The translations under genes were made by a program, and so were the position numbers. From Bolinopsis microptera (lineage: Eukaryota > Ctenophora > Tentaculata > Lobata > Bolinopsidae): 64,000 bases of DNA. Numbering within the stretch: position 1 is the stretch's first letter; each line of letters starts with the position of its first letter. The notes beneath the pieces are model-generated. The model did no database searches. It was not told the origin of the DNA and saw nothing but the letters and a program-made list of their open reading frames with translations. Positions 32,437 through 43,953 of this stretch are shown one piece after another. The stretch covers positions 21,170,837 through 21,234,836 of the forward strand of contig NC_087073.1 of the NCBI RefSeq assembly GCF_026151205.1, read 5' to 3'.

Positions 32437-34028
32437 ATGATGTTGCAAGAGAACGATCCAGAAGAAGATATCCCAAGCGATACTGATGAGTACGTGGAGC
32501 AGAGTCCGGATGGGAGGTGGTACAGACGGGACCAACCAGTGAGTTGTCTTTATCAAATAAAAGTTATAAATAAGGGATAGTTAAAAACAACGCCCAAGTC
32601 TAATCTTTCCTTAAGCAAATAACTAGATATCAAAATGAGTTATCACATCTTTTAAACATCTCCCTAAACACTAGACCAACTACCATATCACAGGTTCAAG
32701 CTCAAGGTATTGGAGGCCTGACACGGAGTTTTCTTGCTATAGATATGGAGGAAGGAAAGGAGGTTGTCTGGAACGAGATAGAAATCAGTCAGGAGATGCA
32801 CTCTCTTATAAGACGAGACACCAGTAAGGAAGCCATGGAGGCCATCCTGAAGATCTTCAAACGAATAGAGCATGTGAACCTGATAAAATACAGCGGGTAC
32901 TGGATACATGATTCAGCAGAAGATGGCATGTTCAAGATAGTGTATATCACAGAGTACACCTCAGCCGGCACACTCAGAAGTTTCTTGAGGAGGAGTAGAA
33001 TTAACAAGAAGAAGATCGGAGCTAGGGTCTGGAGACGATGGAGCAGACAGATTCTCAGAGCTCTGGATTATCTCCACTCGTGTGCTCCCAGTATTACACA
33101 TGGCCACCTCAACTGTGACAGTATCTACATACACCACGATGGTATCATTAAAGTGGGCTCCGTCGCTCCAAACATAATTAAAGATTTTCTTTCTTCACTG
33201 CTTGAGGATAAGGACTTCGATGAAAAGGCGTGTTACAAGACTCCTAACTCTAAGGATATCTCTGACTTTGGAAACTGTTTGTTAGAAGTGTTCGCTACTG
33301 GTGTCGAGGAGTCGGACATGAGAGATGTAGCTCCGATTAACTATGATAACGATAAGAAGAAGAAAAACAGACGAGATCTAACAGAGGATGAGAGAAGACT
33401 GGTCCTGGAGACTTGTGGAGCGAATAAGGGTACTCTGCTGATGGAATGTTTCGGGAATAACGCGTCTGTGGGACAGCTGCTGAACCACACTATCTTCATA
33501 GAGGTGCCGCCGCTAAAGGTTATCGCATACTACGCCATGTTCAACCGGTGGGGACACAGTATGGTCAAAGCAATAGATCCTAAGAAGCTGGAGCAGGGAG
33601 ACACCAAGACTATAATAGTTGACACCGTGCCCAAGAAACATGAGACCTCGCCTCTGGATATTGAGAAGCTGTCCTCTGACGTGGAGAGTGGCATGTTCCC
33701 CCTGTGTGGTATCAAGATCCAGTCTCCGAAGACCAAGGAGAAGTGTCCTGCTGAGAGTGAAACTGAACCCACCATTTCTAAGGCTGAGGACCGACTCATT
33801 CTGAAGATAAACGGGAAGATCGTCTGTAAAGGAAACGATCCCGACAAAGCTAACTTGTCTCTGGAGTTCACGATGAACGATCATATGGTCCGGAAGATGG
33901 AGACAGAGATCTCTCTTCAGGAGGATAGTCCGGCCAAACTTACTGATGAGCTGATCGACTACAATCTACTTAATAAGAAGGATCGGGAAATGGTTATAGA
34001 GTCTATACAAGACGTATTGTCATCCTGA
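32437..34028 (+). CDS. NRBP1: NRBP-family pseudokinase
   Basis: Two coding exons, 32437-32538 and 32694-34028 (donor CCA/GTGAGT, acceptor CACAG/GTT), 478 residues; a TTTAG site just before the ATG may end a 5' UTR intron. The kinase-like domain (about 45-290) lacks catalytic residues exactly as NRBP does: EVVWNEIEIS at the Lys strand, THGHLNCDSIYIHHDGIIKV in place of the HRD loop, and GSVAP instead of DFG. Other family marks are ITEYTSAGTLRSFL and DYLHSCAPSITHG. The C-terminal part (LSSDVESGMFPLCG, LSLEFTMNDHMVRKMETEI, LTDELIDYNLLNKKDREMV) matches the NRBP C-terminal domain. NRBP proteins are adaptors in ER-Golgi trafficking, ubiquitin-ligase recruitment and growth signalling; a single NRBP is ancestral in invertebrates. 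The symbol is by homology; orthology to NRBP1 versus NRBP2 is not implied. Confidence 0.95.
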
Positions 34029-34320
34029 TGTGTTGTTCCCAAAGTAACGAGCTGTTCCCAAAGTAACGAGCTGTTCCCAAAGTAACGAGCTGTTCCCAAA
34101 GTTACGATCTGTTCCCAAAGTTAGGAGCTGTTCCCAAAGTAACGAGCTGTTCCCAAAGTTACGATCTGTTCCCAAAGTTAGGAGCTGTTCCCAAAGTAAC
34201 GAGCTGTTCCCAAAGTAACGAGCTGTTCCCAAAGTAACGAGCTGTTCCCAACGTAACGAGCTGTTCCCAAAGTAACGAGCTGTTCCCAAAGTAACGAGCT
34301 GTTCCTAAAGTAACGAGCTG
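34029..34320. repeat. 19-bp minisatellite directly after the NRBP stop codon
   Basis: About 15 tandem copies of CTGTTCCCAAAGTAACGAG with variants (GTTACGATCTG, GTTAGGAGCTG) in an alternating order in the first half. It begins within a few bases of the TGA, so it probably lies in the 3' UTR of the NRBP-like mRNA. Confidence 0.95.
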
Positions 34321-36355
34321 GTATCCGTATAGATGTGGTTGTTTGTGTTGCTGCTAATTAAACTCTGTAACAATTTGACATTGACTTGATGTAAACGAGT
34401 AATGTTATGAACTTGTTTTTATCTGTTTGAATTCACAATAAGGGTGTTATTATGATGGGCTACTATCACAGTCGTGGAATGTCAGATGTACAAAAGATTA
34501 GCACTGTGGTGACAGTTAGAATGCTGCTTTTTATTGTTTAGAACTTATTTCTGTGTTTTTTAATTATAAGTGTTTAATTTCTTCACTGAGAGGAAATTAA
34601 TAGATTAGGGTCTGCCCACACTACGCCATGTGGCGACGGGCCACATGGCGTGAGTAAAAATGCACAGTGTGTTCAGAAGCCCCGCCACAAGTCACCGGAG
34701 TCACACAACGAGGCGCGTAGTGTGTTTAGAGCTCCCGCCAATTGGCGTGGAAACTCTCGGGGAATAGAGGCACGGATTTCTAAAATCCGTGCCTTGCTAC
34801 AGTTTTTCGCCAATATCTAGTCAGGGGAGCATTTTAACCCTATGTCATGGGGGTGATTCGAAATCAGCGTCCGAGAATACATCTATCGTCATCGAAGTTG
34901 GTTTCAACTGTCGGGGGCCTTTTTAGAACAATTTCGAAGATCGACTCTAGAGTGATTTAGCACGCTCGTTGAAAATGAAATATCGTCCCAGAGTCTTTAA
35001 CAAAGAACTTAAACTTAAAAAGAACTATTATGTACTAATGTTAGTGAACTTGACTATTGTTAATGGCCCAGTAACATTTCGAGAAGAAAGCGGCGCGCGC
35101 TACTTCGAAGAAATTTAGACCAGTAATAGTGAACTGGAAGTGGAGCAGCTATTATATTTATATGAGGACAGCTGTGCTCATCATATTTGTGATTTGGTCT
35201 CAACATTCCTCCTTGTCTGCTTACTTGTATCAAGATATATTTGTAGTATCGTACTCGCAATAGTTTGCTTGCATCAAGAATCAAGATACCTTACGTCCTT
35301 AATTGACGATGTCAATTCATCGCAGCTCGGCGCGGCACAGTAAGGCATCTTGCCGATTAGATCTAGCTGTGTCTTGTATGTCATACGTTGTATGACCCGC
35401 CGAAACTCTATAGTGAAACAACGATGGGGGTCATGGTCACGACGTGATACAAGCTGTGTCGCTGTGAGAAGCCTCATTGAGTGCGGCAGTAAGATGGCTG
35501 TTCTAATGTCTAAATGATAATTCCACTGTAGTTTGCTTGCTACACGTTGTATACCTTTCGTGCGCGCGATCAAAAGGGGTTTAATTGCAGCGTGTGTCAA
35601 TATGCAATATGCAATAGTTTGCTTGCATATTCAATAATCAAGATACTCTACGTCCTTACTAGCTTGCATCAAGATATAACTTATAGTATCAGTATGGTAG
35701 GTAAACTGTGCTACACTTCAGTCTGTTACTATAATCTGTAATAAATCTAATATAAATTAAATTAAAGTTTGTCACTGTTCAAGTTAAATAAGGTAGTCCA
35801 AAAAAATATTTCACTGTAGTTTGCTTGTAGGGTTGGACTCGTCGACGGTCTCTATGGAAGACTATTGTTCTTAAAGTTAACAACTGTTGGTATTTCAGGA
35901 ATTTGTCATATCATTGTTTATACTCCATTAGCTGGTATGTGCTTGTAGGGTTGGACTCGTCGACGGTCTTTATGGATGATGATTAATCACTCTACACTCG
36001 ACTGTCACGTGACTTTTTCAACTCGTTCTCTAGCTGGTCCTGAACGACTATTCGAAACCCTAACCCTCTAATCTGATCCCAACCCTAACCCTAACCCAAT
36101 CCTTAACAAAATCATATGCTGAAACCCTAACCCTAACGAGAAATTGGACTAACTTCCTTATACGGTCATATCACGTGATCGAGAGTCGAGACAGTTTTTC
36201 GCCAATATCTCGTCAGGGGAGCATTTTAACCCTATGTCATAAGGGGTGATTCGGAATCAGCGTCCGAAAATACATCGATTGAAGTTGGTTTCAACTGTCG
36301 GGGGCCCTTTTAGAACAATCTCGAAGATCGACTGTAGAGTGATTTAGCACGCTCG
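34321..36355. other. Gene-free mosaic of dispersed repeats
   Basis: A hairpin CGCCATGTGGC / GCCACATGGCG lies at 34623-34650. A block of about 165 bp (GTTTTTCGCCAATATCT to AGTGATTTAGCACGCTCG) occurs at 34801-34968 and again at 36195-36355. A short copy of the 36356-36450 sequence sits at 35853-35940. TTAGGG-type repeats lie at 36055-36137. The word GTAGTTTGCTTG / CAATAGTTTGCTTGCATCAA recurs at 35260-35690. No gene is supported. Confidence 0.6.
36055..36137. repeat. Interstitial telomere-like CCCTAA repeats
   Basis: Several short runs of CCCTAA (AACCCTAACCCTAACC at about 36080; GAAACCCTAACCCTAACGAG at 36121-36140) separated by unique bases. This matches the metazoan TTAGGG telomere motif at an internal position. 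Confidence 0.8.
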
Positions 36356-37329
36356 GGTCTTTATGGAAGACTATTGTTCTTAAAGTTAACAACTGTTGGT
36401 ATTTCAGGAATTTGTCATATCATTGTTTATACTCCATTAGCTGGTATGAAGAATGTTTTGAGCAGGTATGTTTGTGTAAGACTGCTGTCCTCAAGTCTCC
36501 TGATCTGATCTGCAACTATTTAACAAGTTCCAGTTGAAACAATAGAAGATGTTGCCAATAACACTTAAATCTACAGAGTATCGATTGAGATTCACAAACA
36601 AAGGGGAACAAAAAAACTGTAAAATTTTGCAGCTTTGCCATCAAAGTCATAGTATAGTGCAGATCCGAAGGGTGCAGCTCTGTGGATCGAGCGAGGGACT
36701 GCTAAATAATTTGCGAGGACCTCTGAATTATCATGTGAACTCTATCCTGGCTCTTTAAAAACCATTTCTAAGTCAACTGAAATCCTTAATTAATCGTCAC
36801 TGTTTTGTACCCCTGTTTAATTTGAAGTGATCTGATGTTGGAGCCGGTTAATGGTCCGGTTCAATTAGTGCGATGCCAAGTTCCAATCACATACCACAAA
36901 CTGTTATTACTCGAGGGTTGCTTTAACCAGAAGTATGTTGTAAAGTTGTAACCGCAGGACACCTATTGTATTATACACTATGTGTTTTGCTTACCCCGAC
37001 GCCACTTTCAGTCTCTGTTATACGGTATAAATATTTGTATCACGTTGCGACCCCCACGGTCGTTTCACTATGGTCCTGACGATAGTGATACATAATAATA
37101 CAGGGGGAGCCGCGCACTTCGTGCGCAGCGGGTCATACAACGTACAACGTATGACAAATAAATATTGATTAAGATATAAAAACTAGAAGGATTTATTCAT
37201 TGAATTTAAGTGCTTATAGTTATACTTAAGTTAATTTAAAAAATACTCTACCTTATAGTTGACCATTGTTAATGGTCTGGCCCGGCGCGCGCTACTTCGT
37301 AGCACAGCTTGTCGTATTTGATATTACTG
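36356..37329. repeat. Left arm of 974-bp inverted repeat
   Basis: The reverse complement of this segment reappears at 47789-48762 with only scattered small differences. The inner part contains a hairpin-forming GCCGCGCACTTCGTGCGCAG word followed by a CGTACAACGTATGAC word. Coding capacity is not evident. Confidence 0.93.
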
Positions 37330-39290
37330 GGCCGCGCTCAGCCTGTCATTCTGCCTAATCTCATTCCGCCTAATCTCTATGATTATGAACATAAATATAA
37401 TATCTCCTGAGGTCCCCAGGTATAACATACTATAGCACATATTATAGCAGATGCTCACTAGCTCTTCATCTGAGTGCTCAGTTGTCAGTGGCGTAACGTT
37501 GCCTGTTGGCGCCCCCACCGAAAATGCGCCCCCTGTTGGTGCGGATTTTACTAATTCACTCGCCAGCGCGCTATCACGTGTTTTTAATGCCGTGATTTCA
37601 TTGGTCACCTCTATAACGCGCATTATTTGTGACAGCACAGTTGTTTTCACACAATTTGTCCACCGCGCGTGCAATAAACTCAATTTAAGCTCCGATTTGT
37701 GACCGAAATGGCCGAATGGGCCATAATATGGTTTATGCAACGCATGGCCGGTAATTAGCTAATTGAATTTTAGGTACTGTAGGTTGCATAAATTCACGAA
37801 TTATCAATAATATGCAATAAAATTATTCCTGCAAGTTTTAATTCATTTAAGGTTTTATAGATCTTGTTGGTCAAGGGTAAAATATAAGCAGTATAATAAA
37901 ACAATATCGAATTGTTTTCAGTTTTGCATCGCGAACAGATACCACTATTTCAAGTTGTTACAGTTACACGGCCAAGGATAAATCTCACAAGTGTTTAGAT
38001 TTGTAGCTCTGTTTATCAACGGTGAGATTTCTGAAAGGGCAATTGAAATTGAAATCGATTTGACTCTTAAAGGTGCCTCAGCTCCAACTGTTAAATAGAT
38101 CCACATTCTACATTCTACCAGATTCTTATCTATCTAGATTCTACCATATACAATATATAGTCGATATATTATATACGGATACCAGAGCACATCACATTTC
38201 AATAATTTTACAACATGTTATTTTATCAGCTACATATGTTCGAAGGATTAAAACACTTTTATGACGGTGCTGTTAGAATAACAGAATATTTACGCTATAA
38301 AACAGTTGACATCAAGAATATTATAACATTACCAAACTAAGTAAAAAATAACAACTGTCCAATGTCCTAACCATGAACCTGACCAAAAATGTCAGTAAAT
38401 ATCAGTTTATTCGAAATCACAGTCATATCACTATGAAGACCCGTGTATTAGCCCGGTAGGTGAGGTATGATAGAGCCGGCCAGCCCGGTAGGTGAGGTCC
38501 AGTAGTTGCCCGGAGGCGGTGTACATTTGGGTGATGAGGTCTCCTCCTGACACGTTCTACATTCCTTTGTGTGGTTCCTCCTTCTCTCCTTCCTCTTCTA
38601 GAATATCTGAGGGGGGAAGGTGATCACAGAGTAGGGAATGTATAATAAGGGATATTTTATAGTAGTGCTGTCACGTGACACAAATGAGCTCTCGTTCGTT
38701 CATTACTTAGCCACGACCTGTCGACCGTTTTTGGGGAGGTTTATTAACTACTTCTATCTTACTCACTATAATTACTGCAGTATTAGATCAGGATCAGAGA
38801 CGGGTTCAATATTAGGATATATAAGCTACAGGAAAAGAAGATTAATTTTTATTAACGGCACTCTTCCCACAAACACCACGTACCGGGAAGAACAAGTCTA
38901 ATTTTAGAGGTTGGTTTCCATCCAGCCACATCAGTGCTCTGAATAACAGCAGGACGTTGATGTTCCATGGTCTGGACTAGCGTACCACCTTTCCACCCTG
39001 GGGTGAAACAAGAGCTCCAGCTCGTACAAACTGCAGTCTTTACCAGTGGAAGACTTGAGGACTGAGGAGTTCTATCAGTTTCTCTATCAGAAGGATTAGG
39101 TCCTTGTAGGAGCTGGAGCTAGCAGGGAGGTCTCCGTACATGCCTGACCAATATGTTAGTTTGAGAAATACACAAACAATCATCAGTTTAACAAAACAAT
39201 TATTACACCAAACAATTATTAATAAAGTGAGGTTATAACTGTAAACTTGTTACACCCCGCAATATCACTACCGTCCGGAACAATAATTTT
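37330..39290. other. Repeat-derived spacer
   Basis: 37330-37425 is an inverse copy of the 11.95-kb repeat. 37486 onward is a CAGTGGCGTAACGTTGCC element. A candidate minus-strand terminal exon with AATAAA lies at 38406-38597 (see findings). The remainder is AT-rich without recognisable genes. Confidence 0.55.
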
Positions 39291-39292
39291 TT

Positions 39293-39400
39293 TAAGTGGG
39301 GGGGGGGGGGGGGGGTCCAACTACATTTTTGTACATGTACTGTGTACATTTGGCAAAAATCTGATGGCCATGTACATAAATGTACAAGGAAATCCCTGGA
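39293..39400. repeat. Poly(G) inverted-repeat end, left
   Basis: AAGT, then a run of about 17 G, then TCCAACTACATTTTTGTACATG and GGCAAAAATCTGATGGCC. It is matched in inverse orientation at 42090-42206. The two enclose the purine array. Confidence 0.8.
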
Positions 39401-39839
39401 AACGGATTGAAAAATTTCCAAAACGTGTTTAAAATGCTAACAATGCTAGTGTGTGTGTGTACTGTGTGTGTGGCATGTGTGTGAACCAAAACACAATAAA
39501 TTCAGTCAAACACTGCACTGTACAAAATAATAGTTCATCTGAATGTTCACAGGTACATTTATACAATATATCATTTTATCAACAATGATTGTAAACATAG
39601 GTACTTAATCCTGGACCAGGCAAAAGTCCTGCTCACCTTGGGACTGGCGCTAAGTTTCTCAATCTAATCCGCCTTATATGACCCTAAATAACACAATTGA
39701 CTCGGGTACACTTTTTCACGAGTGGGGCATTTTCCGAAATCACACCCTTTTTCCACAATTGAAGAGGTACGGTTGCAGTTGGTAAAATTACAATTGTTAA
39801 AAATAGCGAACGCTTTAGTAACTTTTGATTTTTAAATCA

Positions 39840-40185
39840 AAAGATAGTCTCACCAGATAGTCTCCACAGATAGTCTCCACAGTTTGTAACAGGCTATCTG
39901 CAGAAATGGGTAGCACGGTTATTGGTTAATGACCATGGTCCTAAAACTTTCAATCCTCAGTTAGATACAAAGAATAGTCTACACAATTTTTAATAACATT
40001 AAAAGGGATGAAAATCACTTTATTTATTAAAAAACGTGTAACAACTTTTCCATAGTACTGGATAGTAAAATTCTGTTAAACACAAAAATTCTTGAGCACA
40101 TTTTGCGTCAGTAACAGTAACATGTCAACATGTTACAGAATCAAATGCGTTCAAAAACATTTTAGTAACAATAAATTGTGTAAAC
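39840..40185. repeat. Dispersed repeat, copy 1
   Basis: Shares long blocks with 45225-45565 in the same orientation (AACAGGCTATCTGCAGAAAT, AAGGGATGAAAATCACTTTA, ATTCTTGAGCACATTTTG, CAGTAACAATAAATTGTGTG with one change). It ends at the start of the purine array. Confidence 0.85.
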
Positions 40186-40189
40186 TAAT

Positions 40190-41745
40190 GAGAAGGAGGA
40201 GAAGGACTGATGATGAGGAAAAAAGGACGAGGAGGAGGACTCAGGAGGAGGAGGAGAAGGAGGAGGACTCAGGAGGAGGAGGAGAAGGAGGAAGACTGAG
40301 GACGAGGATGACTAAGGACGAGGAGGACTGAGGAGGATGACTAAGGACTCAGGAGGAAAACGAGGACGACGATTATGAAGAGGACTGAGGGGGAGGACTG
40401 AGGAGGGGGAGGAATGATGTGGAGGAGAAGGACTGAAGAGGGCTGAGGAGGAGGAGGATTGAGGAGGAGGAGGACTGAGGAGGAGTAGGAGGGGGGGAGG
40501 AGACTGAGGAGGAGGACTGGGGGAGGACTGAGGAGGAAGACTGAGGAAGGAGGAGGAAGAGGACTGAGGAGGAGGAGGAGGAGGACTGAGGGAGGACTGA
40601 TGAGGAGGAGGACTGAAGAGGAGGAGGAGGATTGAGGAGGAGGAGGAGTAAGAGGATAAAGACTAAGGACGAGGACTAATGAGGAGGACTGAGGACGAGG
40701 ACTGAGGAGGACGAGGAGGACTGGGGGATGACTGAGGAGGAGAAGGACTGAGGAGGACTGAGGACTGAGGAGGAGGACGAGAGCGAGGACGAGGACGAGA
40801 GCGAGGAGGAGAAGGACGACTATGAGGAGGACTGAGGAGGAGAACTGATAAGAAGGAGAAGGAGGAGGAGGAGGAGGACTGGGGAAGGACTGATGAGGAG
40901 GAGGCCTGAGGAGGAGAAGGAGGAGGGGGGAAGAGACTGAGGAGAAGGAGGAAGAGACTGAGGAGGACTGGGGGATGACTGAGGAGGAAGATGAGGACTG
41001 AGGAAGGAGGAGGAGAAGGAGGATGACTGGGGGAGGACTGATGAGGAGGAGGACTGAAGAAGAGGAGGAGGACTGAGGAGGAGAAGGAGGAGGATGACTG
41101 AGGAGAAGGACTGAGGAGGAGGAGGAGGTGGACTAAGGACGAGAACGAGGACGAATATGAAGATGACTGAGGAGGAGGACTGGTGAGGAGGAGAAAGAAG
41201 AGGAGAATGAGGAGGAGGATGAGGAGTAGGACTGGGGAGGAGGAGGATGAGGAGGACTGGGGGAGGACTGATGAGGAGGAGGACTGAAGAGGAGGACGAG
41301 GACTGAGGACGAGGAGGACTGAGGAGGACTAAGGACGAGAAAGACTGAGGACGAGGAGGACTGAGGACGAGGAGGACTGAGAACGAGGACTGAGGAGAGG
41401 GAGGAAGACTGGGGGATGACTGAGGAGGAGAAGGACTGAGGAGGAGGAGGAATAAAAGGATGAGGACTAAGGACGAGGAGGACTGAGGAGGAGGACGAGA
41501 GCGAGGACGACTATGAGGAGGACTGATGAGGAGGACTGATAAGAAGGAGAAGGAGGAGGTGGAGGACTGGGGAAGGACTGATGAGGAGGAGGTCTGAGGG
41601 AGGACTGAGGAGGAGGAGGAGGACTGAGGAGGAGGAGGAGGAGGAGCAGGAGGAGCAGGAGGAGCAGAAGGATGACTGAGGAGGAGGAGAAGGAGGAGGA
41701 GGACTGAGGAGGGGGAGGAGGAGGACTTAGGACGAGAACGAGGAC
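40190..41745. repeat. GGA/GAG triplet-rich purine array (1.55 kb)
   Basis: Almost pure purine plus strand of GGA/GAG triplets with GGACTGAGGAGGA and GGACGAGGACGAG words. It is the reverse complement in composition and word set of the arrays at 28.0-29.1 and 31.6-32.1 kb. Long frames on the minus strand encode only Ser/Pro/Leu runs and are not accepted as genes. Confidence 0.93.
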
Positions 41746-42089
41746 GATGTGAAGCAGAAACAATCGATTTCACAAGGGGCCAAAGCACTCGGGTCTGGAC
41801 TCTGGGAGTACATGATAACTCCAACTAGTAGTGAGCATACTAGCCCCTGCATTGAAAAAACACATAAAACATACTATTGGAATGTCCAATTGGTTCGTTT
41901 TCTCATCACAATATATAGCATAGTAGGGGTTCTGGTTGAATTATATCACTTCTGAGAGGTTTTGGAGATCGATTCTGTAAATTTCTCAATTTTTTTGAGG
42001 TGTTAAAGTAATCAAATACATTCCCATGTGATGTACCTGTCATTGTAAATTAGCCACAGCAAGTAAATCTATCCAGGGAATTTCCAAAC

Positions 42090-42206
42090 AGGAAAAAACA
42101 TATTTTGTACATTTTTGTACATTTTTGTACATGTACATTTGGCAAAAATCTGGTGGCCATGTACAAAAATGTAGTTGGACCCCCCCCCCCCCTCCCTTAA
42201 GTTATG
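42090..42206. repeat. Poly(C) inverted-repeat end, right
   Basis: GTACATTTGGCAAAAATCTG, GTGGCCATGTACAAAAATG and TAGTTGGA followed by 13 or more C. This is the inverse of the 39.3-kb end, with TTGTACATTTTTGTACATGT words that also make it internally palindromic. Confidence 0.8.
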
Positions 42207-43223
42207 ATATCAAGTTTAACATAAGTTAATAGAATATTATTATATAAGTTACGATCGATTGTAACAAACCTGCAACATGACATTATTACAGGGAAGCCTC
42301 CGGGTGGGAAAACTCAGTACCATGGGGGGACTTCTGGCAACGTTCCAGGAACTTCTTAGTACGCTCTTCTCGAACCTTCTTCATGTGCCGCTGAATCACT
42401 TTATTAATAGTTGTTCTTTAGTCCAAGAATAGATTCGTAGAAAAATTAACCAGTAACTGATTCCAATTAAACTAAAAAGTCATTGGTTACTAGTTATTAG
42501 TTACTACTGTTACTAGTTATTAGTTACTAGTTACTAGTTACTAGTTACTAGTTACTAGTTACTAGTTACTAGTTACTAGTTACTAGTTACTATAGTAGAA
42601 CAATCAGTAAGCTTATATACTACCTATTATAACACTGGGTATCACTATAGCAGATGTAATGAAGATCACGGTATAGGCTCAAAACAAAATTGACTCTTAT
42701 ATCAGTAATACATAGTAACAAACCTGCCATTATTACTGTCCGGAGTCCCGGACAGGAGGATCCAATGATATTACCCCAGCAACCAGTTGAAAAGCCAGGA
42801 AATTGACCAGAAATTCAACAATCCTGAGTCGAGTTAAGAACCTAAGGTTTTTAGGTCTTGATGTCATTCTGAATCCTCTCAGTCAAAGCCAAATAGTGGA
42901 AAGCAGTAATATATAATGGTGATAATTGGTACCCTCGAGATTAGCGCTGATCAAGAATGCCAACAGGGTTACAGGGAGTAACAAAGAAGAATAAACCGAA
43001 CATCCCAGTTGAATTTCTACTGCAAATTAACTTGAACACACGTCTGTTCTGTAGGGTACCACGTGACACGCAATCTGGCCAATAAGCTATCGAATAGCAG
43101 TCACGCTGCCCAATCAGAGGGCTGGCTGTTAGTCGGGTGCGGACCACTTATGCCAGTCTAGCTGACGCCAAACAACTATAACACTGAGTACACTCAAATT
43201 CATAATTTCCAAATGTGGAGCTC
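42207..43223. other. Gene-free spacer with 7-bp tandem repeat
   Basis: A tandem of TTACTAG runs from about 42484 to 42592. A minus-strand open segment at about 42299-42400 (RHMKKVREERTKKFLERC..) is not linked to any gene. A word AGTAACAAACCTGC is duplicated near 42265 and 42715. Confidence 0.55.
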
Positions 43224-43577
43224 TAAAAGAACAAATAGGAGCCTTGGTTCCTACACCCGAATCTATGTATTACACAGGGAGGGAGGGAGGGAGGGAGGGA
43301 GGGAGGGAGGGAGGGAGGGAGGGAGGGAGGGAGGGAGGGAGGGAGGGAGGGAGGGAGGGAGGGAGGGAGGGAGGGAGGGAGGGAGGGAGGGAGGGAGGGA
43401 GGGAGGGAGGGAGGGAGGGAGGGAGGGAGGGAGGGAGGGAGGGAGGGAGGGAGGGAGGGAGGGAGGGAGGGAGGGAGGGAGGGAGGGAGGGAGGGAGGGA
43501 GGGAGGGAGGGAGGGAGGGAGGGAAAAAGAACAAATAGGAGCCTTGGTTCCTACACCCGAATCTATGTATTACACAT
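43224..43577. repeat. (GGGA)n array bracketed by identical direct repeats
   Basis: About 62 uninterrupted GGGA units (43277-43524) between two direct copies of a segment of about 52 bp (AAAGAACAAATAGGAGCCTT to TCTATGTATTACACA), at 43225-43276 and 43526-43577. Frames through it code only Gly/Arg/Glu repeats. Confidence 0.97.
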
Positions 43578-43663
43578 CAAAAAGCTTAAACCAAGATTAT
43601 CCTAGAGATATATCTCCAAATACCATTCAAGTAAGGTTGCGTCCCGATCATGGAACCAGAGGG

Positions 43664-43953
43664 ATGGAGGGAAGGAGGGAAGGAGGGAGGGAGGGAGGGA
43701 GGGAGGGAGGGAGGGAGGGAGGGAGGGAGGGAGGGAGGGAGGGAGGGAGGGAGGGAGGGAGGGAGGGAGGGAGGAAGGGAGGGAGGGGGGAGGAAAGGAG
43801 GGGGGAGGGAGGGAGGGAGGGAGGGAGGGAGGGAGGGAGGGAGGGAGGGAGGGAAGGAGGGAAGGAGGGAGGGAGGGAGGGAGGGAGGGAGGGAGGGAGG
43901 GAGGGAGGGAGGGAGGGAGGGAGGGAGGGAGGGAGGGAGGGAGGGAGGGAGGT
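43664..43953. repeat. (GGGA)n array 2, interrupted
   Basis: A second GGGA array with AAGG/GGGG interruptions around 43773-43805 and 43855-43865, 90 bp after the first. The spacer between the two arrays includes the right copy of the direct repeat. Confidence 0.95.

Noticed and set aside
37324-37740. 138-codon minus-strand ORF
   Set aside because: Composed of two dispersed-repeat ends (11.95-kb family and hAT-like MITE); no protein-like conservation.
39044-39143. Minus-strand segment YGDLPASSSSYKDLILLIEK as an exon joined to 38448-38597
   Set aside because: Joining in the only open frame creates a stop codon at the junction.
42299-42400. Minus-strand segment RHMKKVREERTKKFLERC as an exon
   Set aside because: No matching upstream or downstream exon, no polyadenylation signal nearby, family not recognised.
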